Below, one piece after another: positions 9,106-19,246 of a stretch of DNA of 64,000 nucleotides. Location of the stretch: contig JAHDYR010000069.1 in the NCBI GenBank assembly GCA_019828565.1, positions 186,001 through 250,000 of the forward strand, given 5' to 3'. The position numbers and the translations under genes are program-made. Within the stretch, counting starts at the first letter, position 1; every line of letters begins with the position of its first letter. The stretch comes from Carpediemonas membranifera. Taxonomy: Eukaryota > Fornicata. The notes under the pieces were generated by a model. That model was given only the letters and a program-made list of their open reading frames with translations, made no database searches and was not told the origin of the DNA.

Positions 9106-12100
9106 ATGATTCCAGCGCTTGAGAACGCGAGCCAAGAGCTTGTGCAGAAGTATTCCATTGCCTCTCTTATCGCACATGCTGTTTCCACTGGTCCTCACTT
9201 TGATTCCGCAGCGATTACGACTATTGAGAACATACGGCCCATAGTACACAGTCTTCCGCCCTATGCTCAGAACGCACTTGCTATCATGCTTTCTAAGATC
9301 CCATTCAGTGGCCGTATCGGCTCTTTCCTCCATGATCTGCCCTCTCAGCACGTGCCCATCGAGACGCCCATCGATGCCGAGTACCGGACAGCTTTCGAGC
9401 TCTACGCCGAAGCTTCCTGGCTCCACACCGACCCGTACGTCTTCCTCCTGACCCTCGTTCAGTCCCCACCCCACGCTATGCTCACCTCGCCCACGGAGGC
9501 TCCCGCGACGCTCAAGACGGTGCCCGTTCGCCTCAAGCTGGCAGCAATGTCGCGCATTCTCGACTATGCAGGACCGCCACCTCAGAACATGGAGCACGTG
9601 GTCAAGGCCTCAGTGACTTTTATCTTTGGCCTCCTCCGAGTGACGGCCAAGGCGCGGTCCTGCATTCCCACAGCAACGGACATCCTCTCCAAGCTCTGCT
9701 ACTCACCCCAGGCCAGGCGGAAGATCATAGCTCTTGCTCTAGCCCGGATGTTTCCCCAGGTAGACTCGATCGAACCCAGGCCCGTCGATTTATTACTCGC
9801 AGCGTCTGCCCTTCGAGCTATAGTCACTAGGGACGAGATGCACATGGTGACTGACCATCTACTGGCCCCGTCCGACCACTACTGGATCGACGAGATGAGC
9901 CGCACCGCCCCCAAAATCCTTGCAGAGACGATTGACTGCTTCATTTCTCTGCCGCGACCGCTCTTACCAGGTCAACCCACGACTCAAGCGACTCTGGCCA
10001 CACCCCTCGCACTGGTAGTCCAAGCTCGGTGGGGGCAGACGGCCCCGAGCATCGGCACTGACAACGTGTCAAACCTCTGCCAAGAGATGGCCCTCGCCGT
10101 GGCCCTCGCCGATGCGCTAGGCGGACACACTCAACAGCTCCTTGATTTACTTACGGCCATGTCCAATTTACATGGGTTTCCAGGCCTAGGCGGGTCGGTC
10201 CCGTGCCGGCGGGCCGAGGCAGGACCGGGGGGCCGAGCCAACTGCGTGGGCGCAGTCATCTCATGGGGCGGGGCGGGGCTCGGGGGCAGCGGGGTCATGT
10301 GGAACGTCAGTGCCAGACTCTGTTTTGAATTACTCGCAATGGCTGGGCAATCAAATGATGAGCGCGAGAAGATCCAGCTCGAAGCGGCTGCGAATAACCT
10401 TCTTGTGGCAAAGCCAGACACGGGCGGTAGCCTAGAATCTGACCAAGGGATGGCTATCGCGCTTGAGATCGTATCTATGCATCACGTGCCAGATTTTGTG
10501 GTCAAGACTGTAGTCGACCGAGCGGTCGCTGGTCTTCAGTCAGGACGTGCGAGCCCCGAGCTTTCAGCGTCTCTTGCACGTTTCATTATCCGTGAGCACT
10601 GGAACGCTGTTGAAACAGTCAAAATCCGCCAAGTATTCGGTCTAGAATCGCAGATTCACCCACCCTCCTTCTGGTACAATCCGGACCTGCTCACCCCCCA
10701 CCGTGAGCAGCTCATCGCCTCCCTCTCCCTCCTCCAGCCCATCCAGACCACCACGATGCTCCCCGCTGTCGCGATACTCTGCTCACGCGTCGCGATGGAC
10801 CAAGCCACTGCCTCTGAGAGCGAGGGCGGCCCGACAGACGAGGATAACTCCACTACAGCCGTGTGGAAGCCCCTGGTCGACGTTCTGGCCGACGCCGACT
10901 TCATCCTGCCAGCTGCTGTGGCAGGAGTGCTCCTCGCAGTAGTAGACGTCCCGTTCGTCAACCCTCCTGCGGCACCCAGGGAGGGGCTCGTGCTACAGGC
11001 CATGGGGAGCGTGCATAGGGCTGTGGTCGGGCTACACTGCGCGCTCGCTGGAAACGAGGCTGATCGAATTTGGGCGGCGCATGCAGTGGCGAAGATGGTG
11101 CATAGATCTCTAGAATCCTCTCTTGAGACTTCTCAGACGATCTCTGAATCTTTTTTTGAACCTGTGCCGAATCTACCCCTACCTCTCGTGTCAGATTCAC
11201 CAATTTACCAGGGCTCGGCCCATGATCTTTACCTCAACGTCCTCCTGGCCACCCCAGCTCTTGGAGCGGTCCACTTGCTACATGTAGTGACAGATCCGGA
11301 CGCCGTAGAGGCGCTATACACTGCTGTGGGCTTCCCAGCCGACAGGTTTCTTCGCGACTTGGTTGCTTTATCGTTTGCAATCATGTTTACCGATCAATTC
11401 CAGTATTTGATTACCACTAGTAGTCCGATCCAGTGGACGATCCCGGATCCAACTCCTGACTCCGTAACCACAATGCTTGACAACCTCTGCAATTGGGCGC
11501 GCCCCATCATTTCTGGCGATTGGGCACCGACAACGGTCGCATCTTTGATTCTTCCTGCAACATATAGCCTGGGTGAATCAAAACGTATCTTAGATCTCAG
11601 GGCATGTCTGGTCGATCTCATCCCAGACCCAGGATTCTATATGGTTGGCTACAGCGACCTCTATAAGCTCGCCGCTGACTCCGAATCCGGGCACACCATA
11701 CAAGATATCACTCCAATCTGTCAGATTGTCCCAGATCTTCTCCTCCAAGCGGAGATCCACCTTTCCTCCCTCCCGCCCCGCCATGCGAGTCCTCTCCTCT
11801 GCGCCATTCCCCCCTCACCCAGCGACGACTCTCCCACGCCGACCCTCTTCCGAGCTGGGCGATACATGCGACTTTTATTAACTTTATCTCAGAGTCTACC
11901 CGATGCGGTTACACCATGGCTTAATAAGCTGTTAGGGATCGTTGAGGTCGCGTGTCACCAGCCGCCTCTGGCCCAGCTTGGGCAGACGCTGCATCTCTCG
12001 CTCATTGACTCGCTATCCGGCAAGTTCAAGTCAAATGACTCATTGCCTCTCGAGGAGATGCTCGCCAACCCCGACTACTGTCGCCTTCTCACAGCTCTCG

Positions 12101-15100
12101 GACTGAACCTCGTCCTACCAACCCCAACAAGATCCAACGCCGTCTCCCTCGTCAGGTTCACCCATCCCAAGTACCACGGGCAAATCAACACTGGGAGTGA
12201 TATTGACGCCCACGCCTTCGTACAGCATCTAGTGCGAGAGCTGAGGAGGATGCCCGACCCCCTCAAGCTCGTCACACTGACATGCTTGGCCGAGTTGCTC
12301 GTGACACCCCAGTGGGTCAAGGCGCTGAGTCGCACCACCTCTGCTGCTGCCCGTATGGGCGGTATTCCTGCGTCTCCCGGCGCCATTCTCATGGCACCTG
12401 AGTCGAACGACTGTGTTAGACTGCTCGTAACTGAACTTGGGTCAATATCCGCAGCGGCGCTCAGACCTGTCGCGTCAAAGTGCCTCGCATGTCTTGGCCC
12501 GATCCCGCCAGCCCCGCAGCCCAGGTTTGTCCCTGATTTCGCCCGTACTCGCCTCTCTGACCGCACCGTGGCCCTAGTCGCATATCTCATCGCCAACCCT
12601 CTCACCGACCTTTTCACTGCGGGCAACGACGACCCCGAACTCCGCTTCCTCACCCAGGAGCTCGTCTCTACCTCTCCTTCCGCCTGCCCCGAGATCCTAG
12701 CGCCGTTCAAGGTCTCTCGGTTCGTGGTGACGGACGAGGGGCCTTTACTCGAGTCTGGGCAAAGGGATTTGCTCTCCATGCCGGCCGGTCTATGGGCACT
12801 CGACGTACTCGCTGACAACGGGGTGGGACTCGCCCCCGCAGAGCTCATCACCAGGCCGGCGTTGAGACAGCTCGGTAGCAACGAGGCGATGCTTCCAGTG
12901 ATCCAGCCGATGTTGCTGTGTCAGACCTCGATGATACACACCCTGGGTGAGCGGGCAGAGCACTTCGACTCACTGTTCAAAGACCTCGACGCGGTGTTAG
13001 TCCCACACCATGGTCGACCGTCACACGTGACACAGCTTGCGATCGACACCTTGCTCGCCCTCGAAGAAGTCACCGAGCCCCCACCACCGATCAACAGGAA
13101 CAGGCTCAGGACCCGTAGACGAGCCCCTATAAGCCCAGCCAGACTAGCCGAGGCGTGTTTCGCCAACAACAAGCTCTCAGACGCTTTCCGGCTCCTAGTT
13201 ATGAGCTCGGGCCAGCACTCAAACCTCTTCATCCCCGGACCAGAGCCGGGCGGCCTGGACGACGAGTCTATGCTCGAAGAGGAGACGGAAACTCTCACAC
13301 AGAGTCTGGACACCCACGCCCTGGCTGTGAGGATCAGCGAGGCCCTGGATAGAGTGGATACGCGGCCGTTTATGACGGCGTTGGAGACTTGGGAGCCGCT
13401 CGTGGAGGCGGGGCATACCGCGCCGCTTAGTGGGCCGCTCAGCTTTGTTTCTGACTTGCATAAGGCGCTTTACCCTGATTCACCGGCTAGTGTGTTAGAT
13501 TTTGTCAACATTTCGCAGTCACCACTCGCCCTTTCAGTCCACGAGGAACTAGCCGAGCTCCAGAAAGCCCTAGGCTACAGTAGCTCGGCCAATGACGGCG
13601 GGAGGAGTACCAGCCTGACACTGGCAGAGCTTGAGGACGTCTGGGCAGCACGGGCTGCTATCGTGGGAAGACACTCAGCGGTCAACCACGCGATGCTCGC
13701 CCGGTCCCGCGTTGCAATGGTCAGTAGGATCGTCGACCAGTCTGAATGTCTGAAGAGCGAGCTATTCACCCACATTGTCACAAGTGCCTCGAAAAGTTTG
13801 CATGTGTTGGGGCTCGAACGCGAGGCCTATGACCTTTGCTGCCTTTCAACAGTCCAACAAGACCCTCCTCTATTGTTCCAAATGGCCATGTCCGCGCCCA
13901 TCCAGGACAGGGCCGAGCTTCTGAGTGCTCTGATCGACAACCCCGCGACAGTAACCTCTCTGAAAGCCAAGGCCGCACTTAAGCTGGCCCAACTCAGTAC
14001 GTCCCGCCAGAATTCCTACTCTACCACGAACGCGGACTTCAAGCGGGCCTCCAGTTACTGCGAGGTCGGGGGTGACCCCGCCCAGCTCGGGCTTGTCTGC
14101 TTCTGCCATGCCTGCGCCTGCCAAGACCATCTTCACGAGATTTGCCGCACAATCAAGTCTGAGATCGAGCAAAAGCAGCTATCGAGCCACGAAAAGTGGT
14201 CTGGCCGCCTCCGCTCGCTCCGTGATGACGCCTCGGCCCAATTCTCAACCGCTGTCCAGCAATTTATCAAGGCCGCCACGCTGCATGAGCCCATAGCCCT
14301 CCAGTCAATCTCCCGAATGATTCTGACACTCTCGGAGACCCTGGACATCAAGACGTTCGGCCTGACCAACGAGGCTCTCTGGATCCCCCAGGGAAGGGTA
14401 TCGACCGTCACATCCTCGATCTCGGTCGCCCCACACCTTTTACTGAGGACTATGGCACCTCTTATCGGTCTGCTCGGCAACACGTGCTACAACAGGATGC
14501 TGTGCGACTGTGCATGTCGTCTCATGGCCGAGGTCGGTCTCAAGTTCCCCCAACAGGTGGCTTGGGCGATTCATGGGACCCTCCACTCGAAGGCACCGCC
14601 CGGAGCTCGGTCTGAGATCGCCATACGGCAAGCCACGGCCTGTTCAAACGCCGAAGGGGTGATAAGACGGCTCATTAGTGCTGGCGGGCGCGACTCCGGG
14701 GCTGTGCAGGCTCATATCACCGCAGTTACCGGCCTCATACAGAAGATCACGGGCTTCCAGAGCTCCAGGGCGATGAACAAGAGCTCTAGGCCCCATGTCG
14801 ACCACAGACTCATGCTCCACAACCGAATCCAGCCCGGACAGGTCCCCATTCTCGTCCCGTCGTTCACAGCAATGTATCCTTCTGGGACTGTGCATGAACT
14901 GGTACAGCATGATGACTTGCTGCTATTCCCCTGTGTGTCTAGGCTGAAGTTCAGTGGCGTACAGTCAATGCAGAGTCTACGGGCGCCGATCACACTGCCC
15001 TTTGAGGCGCACGACGGCTCAGTTGTCACTTTCTTGGCAAAGACGAGGGATGATCTCCGTATAGATTCCCGTATCTGCGTACTAATGGATGTAATCAACG

Positions 15101-15978
15101 ACTGTCTCAAGTCGAGCCGACCCCCCTCTCTCGCCGGCCGGCACGTCGTGTTCAACCCCTACTTTGTCTGCCATTTTGGTGACCAGGCGGTTCAGGTTGA
15201 CGCCCACCGTTACGAGAAGGGCGGGCTCATTGAGTTTATGAGAGGCTGTGTCCAGCTTCGAGAGGCTATTGCTGAGGGCTTTGAGTACGCCCCCTATGGG
15301 CCTGGTGGCCTGCGTGTGAAGCAAAACGCGTTTATGGCCCTTTGTAAGAGCAACTTTTTGTCATCGCGGGACGGTCACGCCAAGGAAGAGTCGAAACGAG
15401 TCGCAAACTTCAAGGCCTTGACAACTCCTCCCGGTGAGTGTGCTCCAGCATTCCGTCATTTTTTCCTGCATAATTTCTTGTCCGGCACTTCTTTTGTTGA
15501 GGCAGTTTGGGCTTTCACCCGAACCATCGCAATCTGGTCCGTCCTGGGCTGGATAATGGGCTTGGGCGATCGCCACGTCGAGAACATCCTCCTCAACCGA
15601 GACAGCGGCGCGGCATGGCACATTGACTTCGACTGTTGTTTCAATAGAGCTGTAATGCTCGCCGTGCCGGAAACTGTCCCGTTCAGAATGACGCCGAATA
15701 TCGTTGATGCAATGGGGCCGGGCGGACTCACGCGCGTGTCACGTTCAATGGCTGATTTTGTCAGATTGCTCCAGAAATACAGGGAGAGGGTCGTGAACAT
15801 GCTTCGAACGTTCCAGGACGACCCTGCATGGAGTACCAACCTCAGGGGTGCTGTGGACGCCGCTGTGGACCGTCTGGACTGCAGAGATCCGGACACGCGA
15901 TGCAGGGAGCTAATCAATGTGGCGAGAGATCCGGTGAACCTTACGCTGATGTTCCAAGGGTGGCAGCCTATTTTATGA
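9106..15978 (+). CDS. ATR: ATR/Mec1-type PI3K-like checkpoint kinase
   Basis: This single 2,290-residue frame has helical HEAT/FAT repeats over the first ~1,850 residues and a PIKK catalytic domain at the C terminus. Visible motifs: FLAKTRDDLRIDSR (ATP-binding lysine, ~1976), the catalytic loop GLGDRHVENILL (~2152), the metal-binding segment HIDFDCCFN (~2171), VPFRMTPNIVDAMGP in the activation segment, and an FATC tail ending LMFQGWQPIL. The HIDFDCCFN, VPFRMT and QGWQP features resemble ATR more than ATM, TOR or DNA-PK. ATR senses RPA-coated single-stranded DNA and halts the cell cycle; RPA1 is also encoded in this window. The stop is followed by a TTATAAA motif at ~15995. Confidence 0.88.
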   Translation: MIPALENASQELVQKYSIASLIAHAVSTGPHFDSAAITTIENIRPIVHSLPPYAQNALAIMLSKIPFSGRIGSFLHDLPSQHVPIETPIDAEYRTAFELYAEASWLHTDPYVFLLTLVQSPPHAMLTSPTEAPATLKTVPVRLKLAAMSRILDYAGPPPQNMEHVVKASVTFIFGLLRVTAKARSCIPTATDILSKLCYSPQARRKIIALALARMFPQVDSIEPRPVDLLLAASALRAIVTRDEMHMVTDHLLAPSDHYWIDEMSRTAPKILAETIDCFISLPRPLLPGQPTTQATLATPLALVVQARWGQTAPSIGTDNVSNLCQEMALAVALADALGGHTQQLLDLLTAMSNLHGFPGLGGSVPCRRAEAGPGGRANCVGAVISWGGAGLGGSGVMWNVSARLCFELLAMAGQSNDEREKIQLEAAANNLLVAKPDTGGSLESDQGMAIALEIVSMHHVPDFVVKTVVDRAVAGLQSGRASPELSASLARFIIREHWNAVETVKIRQVFGLESQIHPPSFWYNPDLLTPHREQLIASLSLLQPIQTTTMLPAVAILCSRVAMDQATASESEGGPTDEDNSTTAVWKPLVDVLADADFILPAAVAGVLLAVVDVPFVNPPAAPREGLVLQAMGSVHRAVVGLHCALAGNEADRIWAAHAVAKMVHRSLESSLETSQTISESFFEPVPNLPLPLVSDSPIYQGSAHDLYLNVLLATPALGAVHLLHVVTDPDAVEALYTAVGFPADRFLRDLVALSFAIMFTDQFQYLITTSSPIQWTIPDPTPDSVTTMLDNLCNWARPIISGDWAPTTVASLILPATYSLGESKRILDLRACLVDLIPDPGFYMVGYSDLYKLAADSESGHTIQDITPICQIVPDLLLQAEIHLSSLPPRHASPLLCAIPPSPSDDSPTPTLFRAGRYMRLLLTLSQSLPDAVTPWLNKLLGIVEVACHQPPLAQLGQTLHLSLIDSLSGKFKSNDSLPLEEMLANPDYCRLLTALGLNLVLPTPTRSNAVSLVRFTHPKYHGQINTGSDIDAHAFVQHLVRELRRMPDPLKLVTLTCLAELLVTPQWVKALSRTTSAAARMGGIPASPGAILMAPESNDCVRLLVTELGSISAAALRPVASKCLACLGPIPPAPQPRFVPDFARTRLSDRTVALVAYLIANPLTDLFTAGNDDPELRFLTQELVSTSPSACPEILAPFKVSRFVVTDEGPLLESGQRDLLSMPAGLWALDVLADNGVGLAPAELITRPALRQLGSNEAMLPVIQPMLLCQTSMIHTLGERAEHFDSLFKDLDAVLVPHHGRPSHVTQLAIDTLLALEEVTEPPPPINRNRLRTRRRAPISPARLAEACFANNKLSDAFRLLVMSSGQHSNLFIPGPEPGGLDDESMLEEETETLTQSLDTHALAVRISEALDRVDTRPFMTALETWEPLVEAGHTAPLSGPLSFVSDLHKALYPDSPASVLDFVNISQSPLALSVHEELAELQKALGYSSSANDGGRSTSLTLAELEDVWAARAAIVGRHSAVNHAMLARSRVAMVSRIVDQSECLKSELFTHIVTSASKSLHVLGLEREAYDLCCLSTVQQDPPLLFQMAMSAPIQDRAELLSALIDNPATVTSLKAKAALKLAQLSTSRQNSYSTTNADFKRASSYCEVGGDPAQLGLVCFCHACACQDHLHEICRTIKSEIEQKQLSSHEKWSGRLRSLRDDASAQFSTAVQQFIKAATLHEPIALQSISRMILTLSETLDIKTFGLTNEALWIPQGRVSTVTSSISVAPHLLLRTMAPLIGLLGNTCYNRMLCDCACRLMAEVGLKFPQQVAWAIHGTLHSKAPPGARSEIAIRQATACSNAEGVIRRLISAGGRDSGAVQAHITAVTGLIQKITGFQSSRAMNKSSRPHVDHRLMLHNRIQPGQVPILVPSFTAMYPSGTVHELVQHDDLLLFPCVSRLKFSGVQSMQSLRAPITLPFEAHDGSVVTFLAKTRDDLRIDSRICVLMDVINDCLKSSRPPSLAGRHVVFNPYFVCHFGDQAVQVDAHRYEKGGLIEFMRGCVQLREAIAEGFEYAPYGPGGLRVKQNAFMALCKSNFLSSRDGHAKEESKRVANFKALTTPPGECAPAFRHFFLHNFLSGTSFVEAVWAFTRTIAIWSVLGWIMGLGDRHVENILLNRDSGAAWHIDFDCCFNRAVMLAVPETVPFRMTPNIVDAMGPGGLTRVSRSMADFVRLLQKYRERVVNMLRTFQDDPAWSTNLRGAVDAAVDRLDCRDPDTRCRELINVARDPVNLTLMFQGWQPIL

Positions 15979-16430
15979 TCCTATTACTGTACTCTTATAA
16001 ACCAGCATTTTTTATAGACTGAGAGACGCTTCTTCCGACTTTGCGGTTAGCTGAAATAGTGTCCTCAGTGGAGTGTAAGCGATAAGTGGAAGGCAGGAAG
16101 CACTTTGTCATTTGACGCTGACATGGTATCTTGGATTCGAATACTGCATACGGGCGCTAATGTAGTGTATGCCGTGACCAGGTGCCAGGAGAATCTCAGT
16201 GTGGATGTGGAGACGCGTCTAATGTGGTGATCGCCACGGTGGAAACATGCTGTCTGTTGTGTGGTTGTGCTACAAACGGTGTCGTCTAGCTGTGAAGCGA
16301 TAGTTTTGTGTCTTAAAGTGCGGTGGCCATGGTGGAGACACAGCCGTTGGGGTAGAAGTAGTTCTGCCGTTGAGGTGCTGATTGTAAACATCCGTGTTGA
16401 GTTTGCGATGCTAATCAATTGATTGGGCAC
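15979..16430. other. Intergenic region, ATR to FG nucleoporin
   Basis: About 450 bp without a convincing gene. A 132-codon minus-strand frame (16065-16463) has a composition unlike protein and runs across the next gene's promoter. Two imperfect repeats of a CGGTGG-type unit (around 16205-16245 and 16318-16345) are visible, with no function that I can assign. Confidence 0.4.
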
Positions 16431-16442
16431 TAAACTGCGAAT
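16431..16442 (+). promoter_or_regulatory. TAAACTGCGAAT promoter element
   Basis: This copy of the recurrent TAAACTGC element lies about 30 bp upstream of the first candidate ATG (16472) of the FG nucleoporin gene, in sense orientation. Its function is inferred only from repeated placement before starts. Confidence 0.45.
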
Positions 16443-16471
16443 TGACGAGCTGCTCCGAAACACAGCGAAAG

Positions 16472-19044
16472 ATGAGGTTTGTTGCTCAATGAAGAAAATT
16501 TTATTCAGTTTTGGTCAGTTTGGTTCTGGATCGTCTTTTTCGTTTGGCGCAAACACCGCTAAACCTCAAGGCGCCGCAACACCCACTTTTGGCGCTCCTG
16601 CTGGCGGCCTCGGCAGCACACCTGCACCGGGAAATACCGGTTTCGGTGCTCAGCCCTCTTCTGGCGCTACTACTACTGGTTTCGGCGCTCCCGCGAGCAA
16701 CACGCCAACAAACACAGGATTTGGCCAATCCACAGGCTTCGGTGCCCAATCCACCGGGTTCGGTGCCTCTGCCGGCACTGCTGGTACTAGCACCGGCTTT
16801 GGCGGCTTTGGTGCAAGCGCTCAGAAGCCCGCTGGAACCGCAGGCTTCGGCGCGCCAGCCGCCGGCGCTTCCACCACGACGGGCTTCGGTGCGCAGGGTT
16901 CTGGATCCACCGGCTTTGGTGCCAAGCCCACTGGTACAAGCGGGTTTGGCTCCACAGCCACGACCCGGTCTACGACTGCAGGCTTCGGCAGCACCACTGG
17001 ATTCGGCAGCACGGCCACCCAGCCAGGCGCCACCGGCCTTGGTGCAGCCCCCGCCAAGACTGGCTTCGGCCTCTCCTCCTCAACAACGGGCTTCGGCGCC
17101 TCTTCCGCCGGCTTCGGGGCATCATCAGCCAACACTGCCGCCCCAGCCGCTGGGTCCACAGGCTTCGCTAATGCCCAGGTTGTTCAAAAGGAAATGCAGC
17201 AACCCGCGGCGCCGCCGATCATTGCATTCAACGAGCTGCCCGCCCAGGCCCCGATCACCACAACCGTGAAACCAGCCATCCCAGAGGCCAAGGTGACACC
17301 GTCCGGCACCCCCAAGGACACCCTCGTCAGTCTCACTGCCCGACTCGTCTCATCATCGCCCAAGCCTCCGGAAAAGAAGTCTGGTCTCGGCCGGGGCAGG
17401 TCGACCTTTCTCCCACGTAAGTCCGTTCGAACTGCTCTACCTGAAGACAGGCTCGATATTCGCTCACCACTTGTGGTCGGCACACCCAAGCCCCCGATCG
17501 CCCAGCATCCTCTCGAGCCCGACTCGCCCCTAGGCACCCTGCCCATGGAGGACTACGCTCTCACGCCGTCTTTCCTTGACAGCGTGCAGTCGCCCCAAGC
17601 TACTATCAGCACCAAGGACAGCCGCGGGTCGGATTTTGAGCTGGCGGGGAGGTCCAGCTCGATCAAGGCCTCCCCGCGTGACTCGCCCACAGTCGAATTC
17701 GGATTTACTACGGTTCGTAAAGCTGGGTGGATCGACCCAGCGATTTATCAGAGAGGAGAAGGGCTCACACGGATTCTACATAACAGAAGACGGCCGTCTT
17801 TTGCCGGAGACCACTTGGCTATCCCTTTTGTATCGCGTGAAAAGGTTGGAAGTGTCATCACGGTCTGCCCGATCGATATGAGATCATCAAAACTGACTGA
17901 TGAAGACACTGACACCATCCTCCATCAAATCGCAAACCACGCAGGCCAGGCCCAGGCTCTCACCCACCGTTCGGCTGAGGTCATTCTCCAGGAGTCCGAG
18001 CATGCCGTGAGTGACGATTCCTCGTCCAGCGGCGTGCCTCTCCCAGCCCTCCTGAGCCTGCTCTCCCGTCTCTTCGGCCACGGACCCCGGGCAGAGTCGG
18101 TTCGACTCGAGAGAGACGCGACCAAGGCTGCCGAGTCTTTCGAGAAGAGTCTGAAACCCGCTGAACGTCGGGCACGGAAGAGAGCACTGCAGGCTTGGTT
18201 CAAGATGGTGCGACCCGACGTGCCGATGCTCATGCCCTGTGCTGCCGGGGCGGCCCTGAACGGGGTTGACGGGCTCAGAGAGCTCATTGGCAAGCATGTC
18301 TCCCAGCACGAGTTCTCGGCCGCCATGCGTCTGGCAGCACACAGTGCGGACGCCACTACGGCGCGAGACCTGGTCGTTGCTCAAGAAGGTGCCAAGCCAG
18401 ACGACCCAGACGCTGCCTATCTTGCCACACACCTTCCGCCCCTCCTCGAGGGCGAAACTGACATCCTTCAGAACCTGGGCGCGTACATCGCCGCCAGTGG
18501 TCTTGAGTCTGTCGGGTCAGCCCTGGCACTTTATGATCGGGCCGTGGACGAGACGGCCGGCCTGCCCGAGGCTGTGGCCTCACCTGTAGTCCCGTACGGT
18601 CCTGCTGTCTCTGCAGTTTATGCCCTGCTTGCTGCGTACGCGGGCAAGACTGACGGAGCAGAGGTCAGCGCCCTGAGCTTCGCGGATTCCCCCCTTGATG
18701 CCCGCATGCCGTTTATCGCAGACACGCTCCTCCGCACCCTTGGCGTCTACCGCGACGAGCCGGCCTCCCAGCGTGCCTATGCGCTCTTTGCCGCGTGTGA
18801 GACGCCTCATGACTGGGTATGGGCCACCATGGCTACTGCCCTGACCTGTAAGGACGCTGGCGCCAAGTGGGGTGTGATTTTGGAGACGGTCACCAGAGAG
18901 CTCGGCAAGCTCAGTCCTGCGGAAGGCAGCGAGGCTGTGGCGCGACTGGCTGCGCTTGGTGTGCCGCGGGAGCTGGTAGTGCAGGCGGTGCAGACGGAGG
19001 TTGACAGCGCCACCGCCCTGCTGGAACGGCCATTGGTCGTGTAA
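16472..19044 (+). CDS. FG-repeat nucleoporin (Nup98/Nup145-like)
   Basis: About 850 residues. The first ~230 are dense GFG repeats (TGFGA, AGFGS) with Thr/Ser/Ala-rich spacers, the disordered hydrogel segment that forms the nuclear pore barrier. A proline-rich linker follows, then a helical C-terminal half (from ~500) resembling the Nup96/Nup145C solenoid. I see no autoproteolytic HFS domain, so this may be a pre-fused protein without self-cleavage or another FG nucleoporin. Two starts are possible. ATG 16489 needs no splicing (851 aa). ATG 16472 with a 32-nt intron at 16477-16508 gives a Nup98-like MSFGQFGSG start (846 aa). Repeats are GFG, not GLFG. Confidence 0.8.
16477..16508 (+). other. 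Possible 32-nt intron in FG nucleoporin
   Basis: The donor GTTTGT matches the proven introns here and the length is right, and splicing joins ATG 16472 in frame to SFGQFG. The acceptor (TTTTATTCAG) lacks the CTMACACAG form, and an unspliced ATG at 16489 works too, so this is unresolved. Confidence 0.4.
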
Positions 19045-19246
19045 ACTGGGTAAAGACGTAAATAAGAGGATAATGGTGTTTTGCTGATGGCAGTCGGGAC
19101 TCTGTCGGGACTCAGGATCTGGATGCCATGTTCTGACTCGATTCGACTCGAGCGGCTTCAATCACCCTCGAAAACTCACCCCAAGTTTCAGCACTGTATA
19201 TTTATCAATAACGAAAACGAATATAGGACATCAAACACCGTGACCC

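Noticed and set aside
12075-12881. 268-codon minus-strand frame inside the ATR gene
   Set aside because: It lies antisense to a well-supported kinase frame, and its translation is Ser/Arg-rich without motifs; long antisense frames are expected in GC-rich genes.
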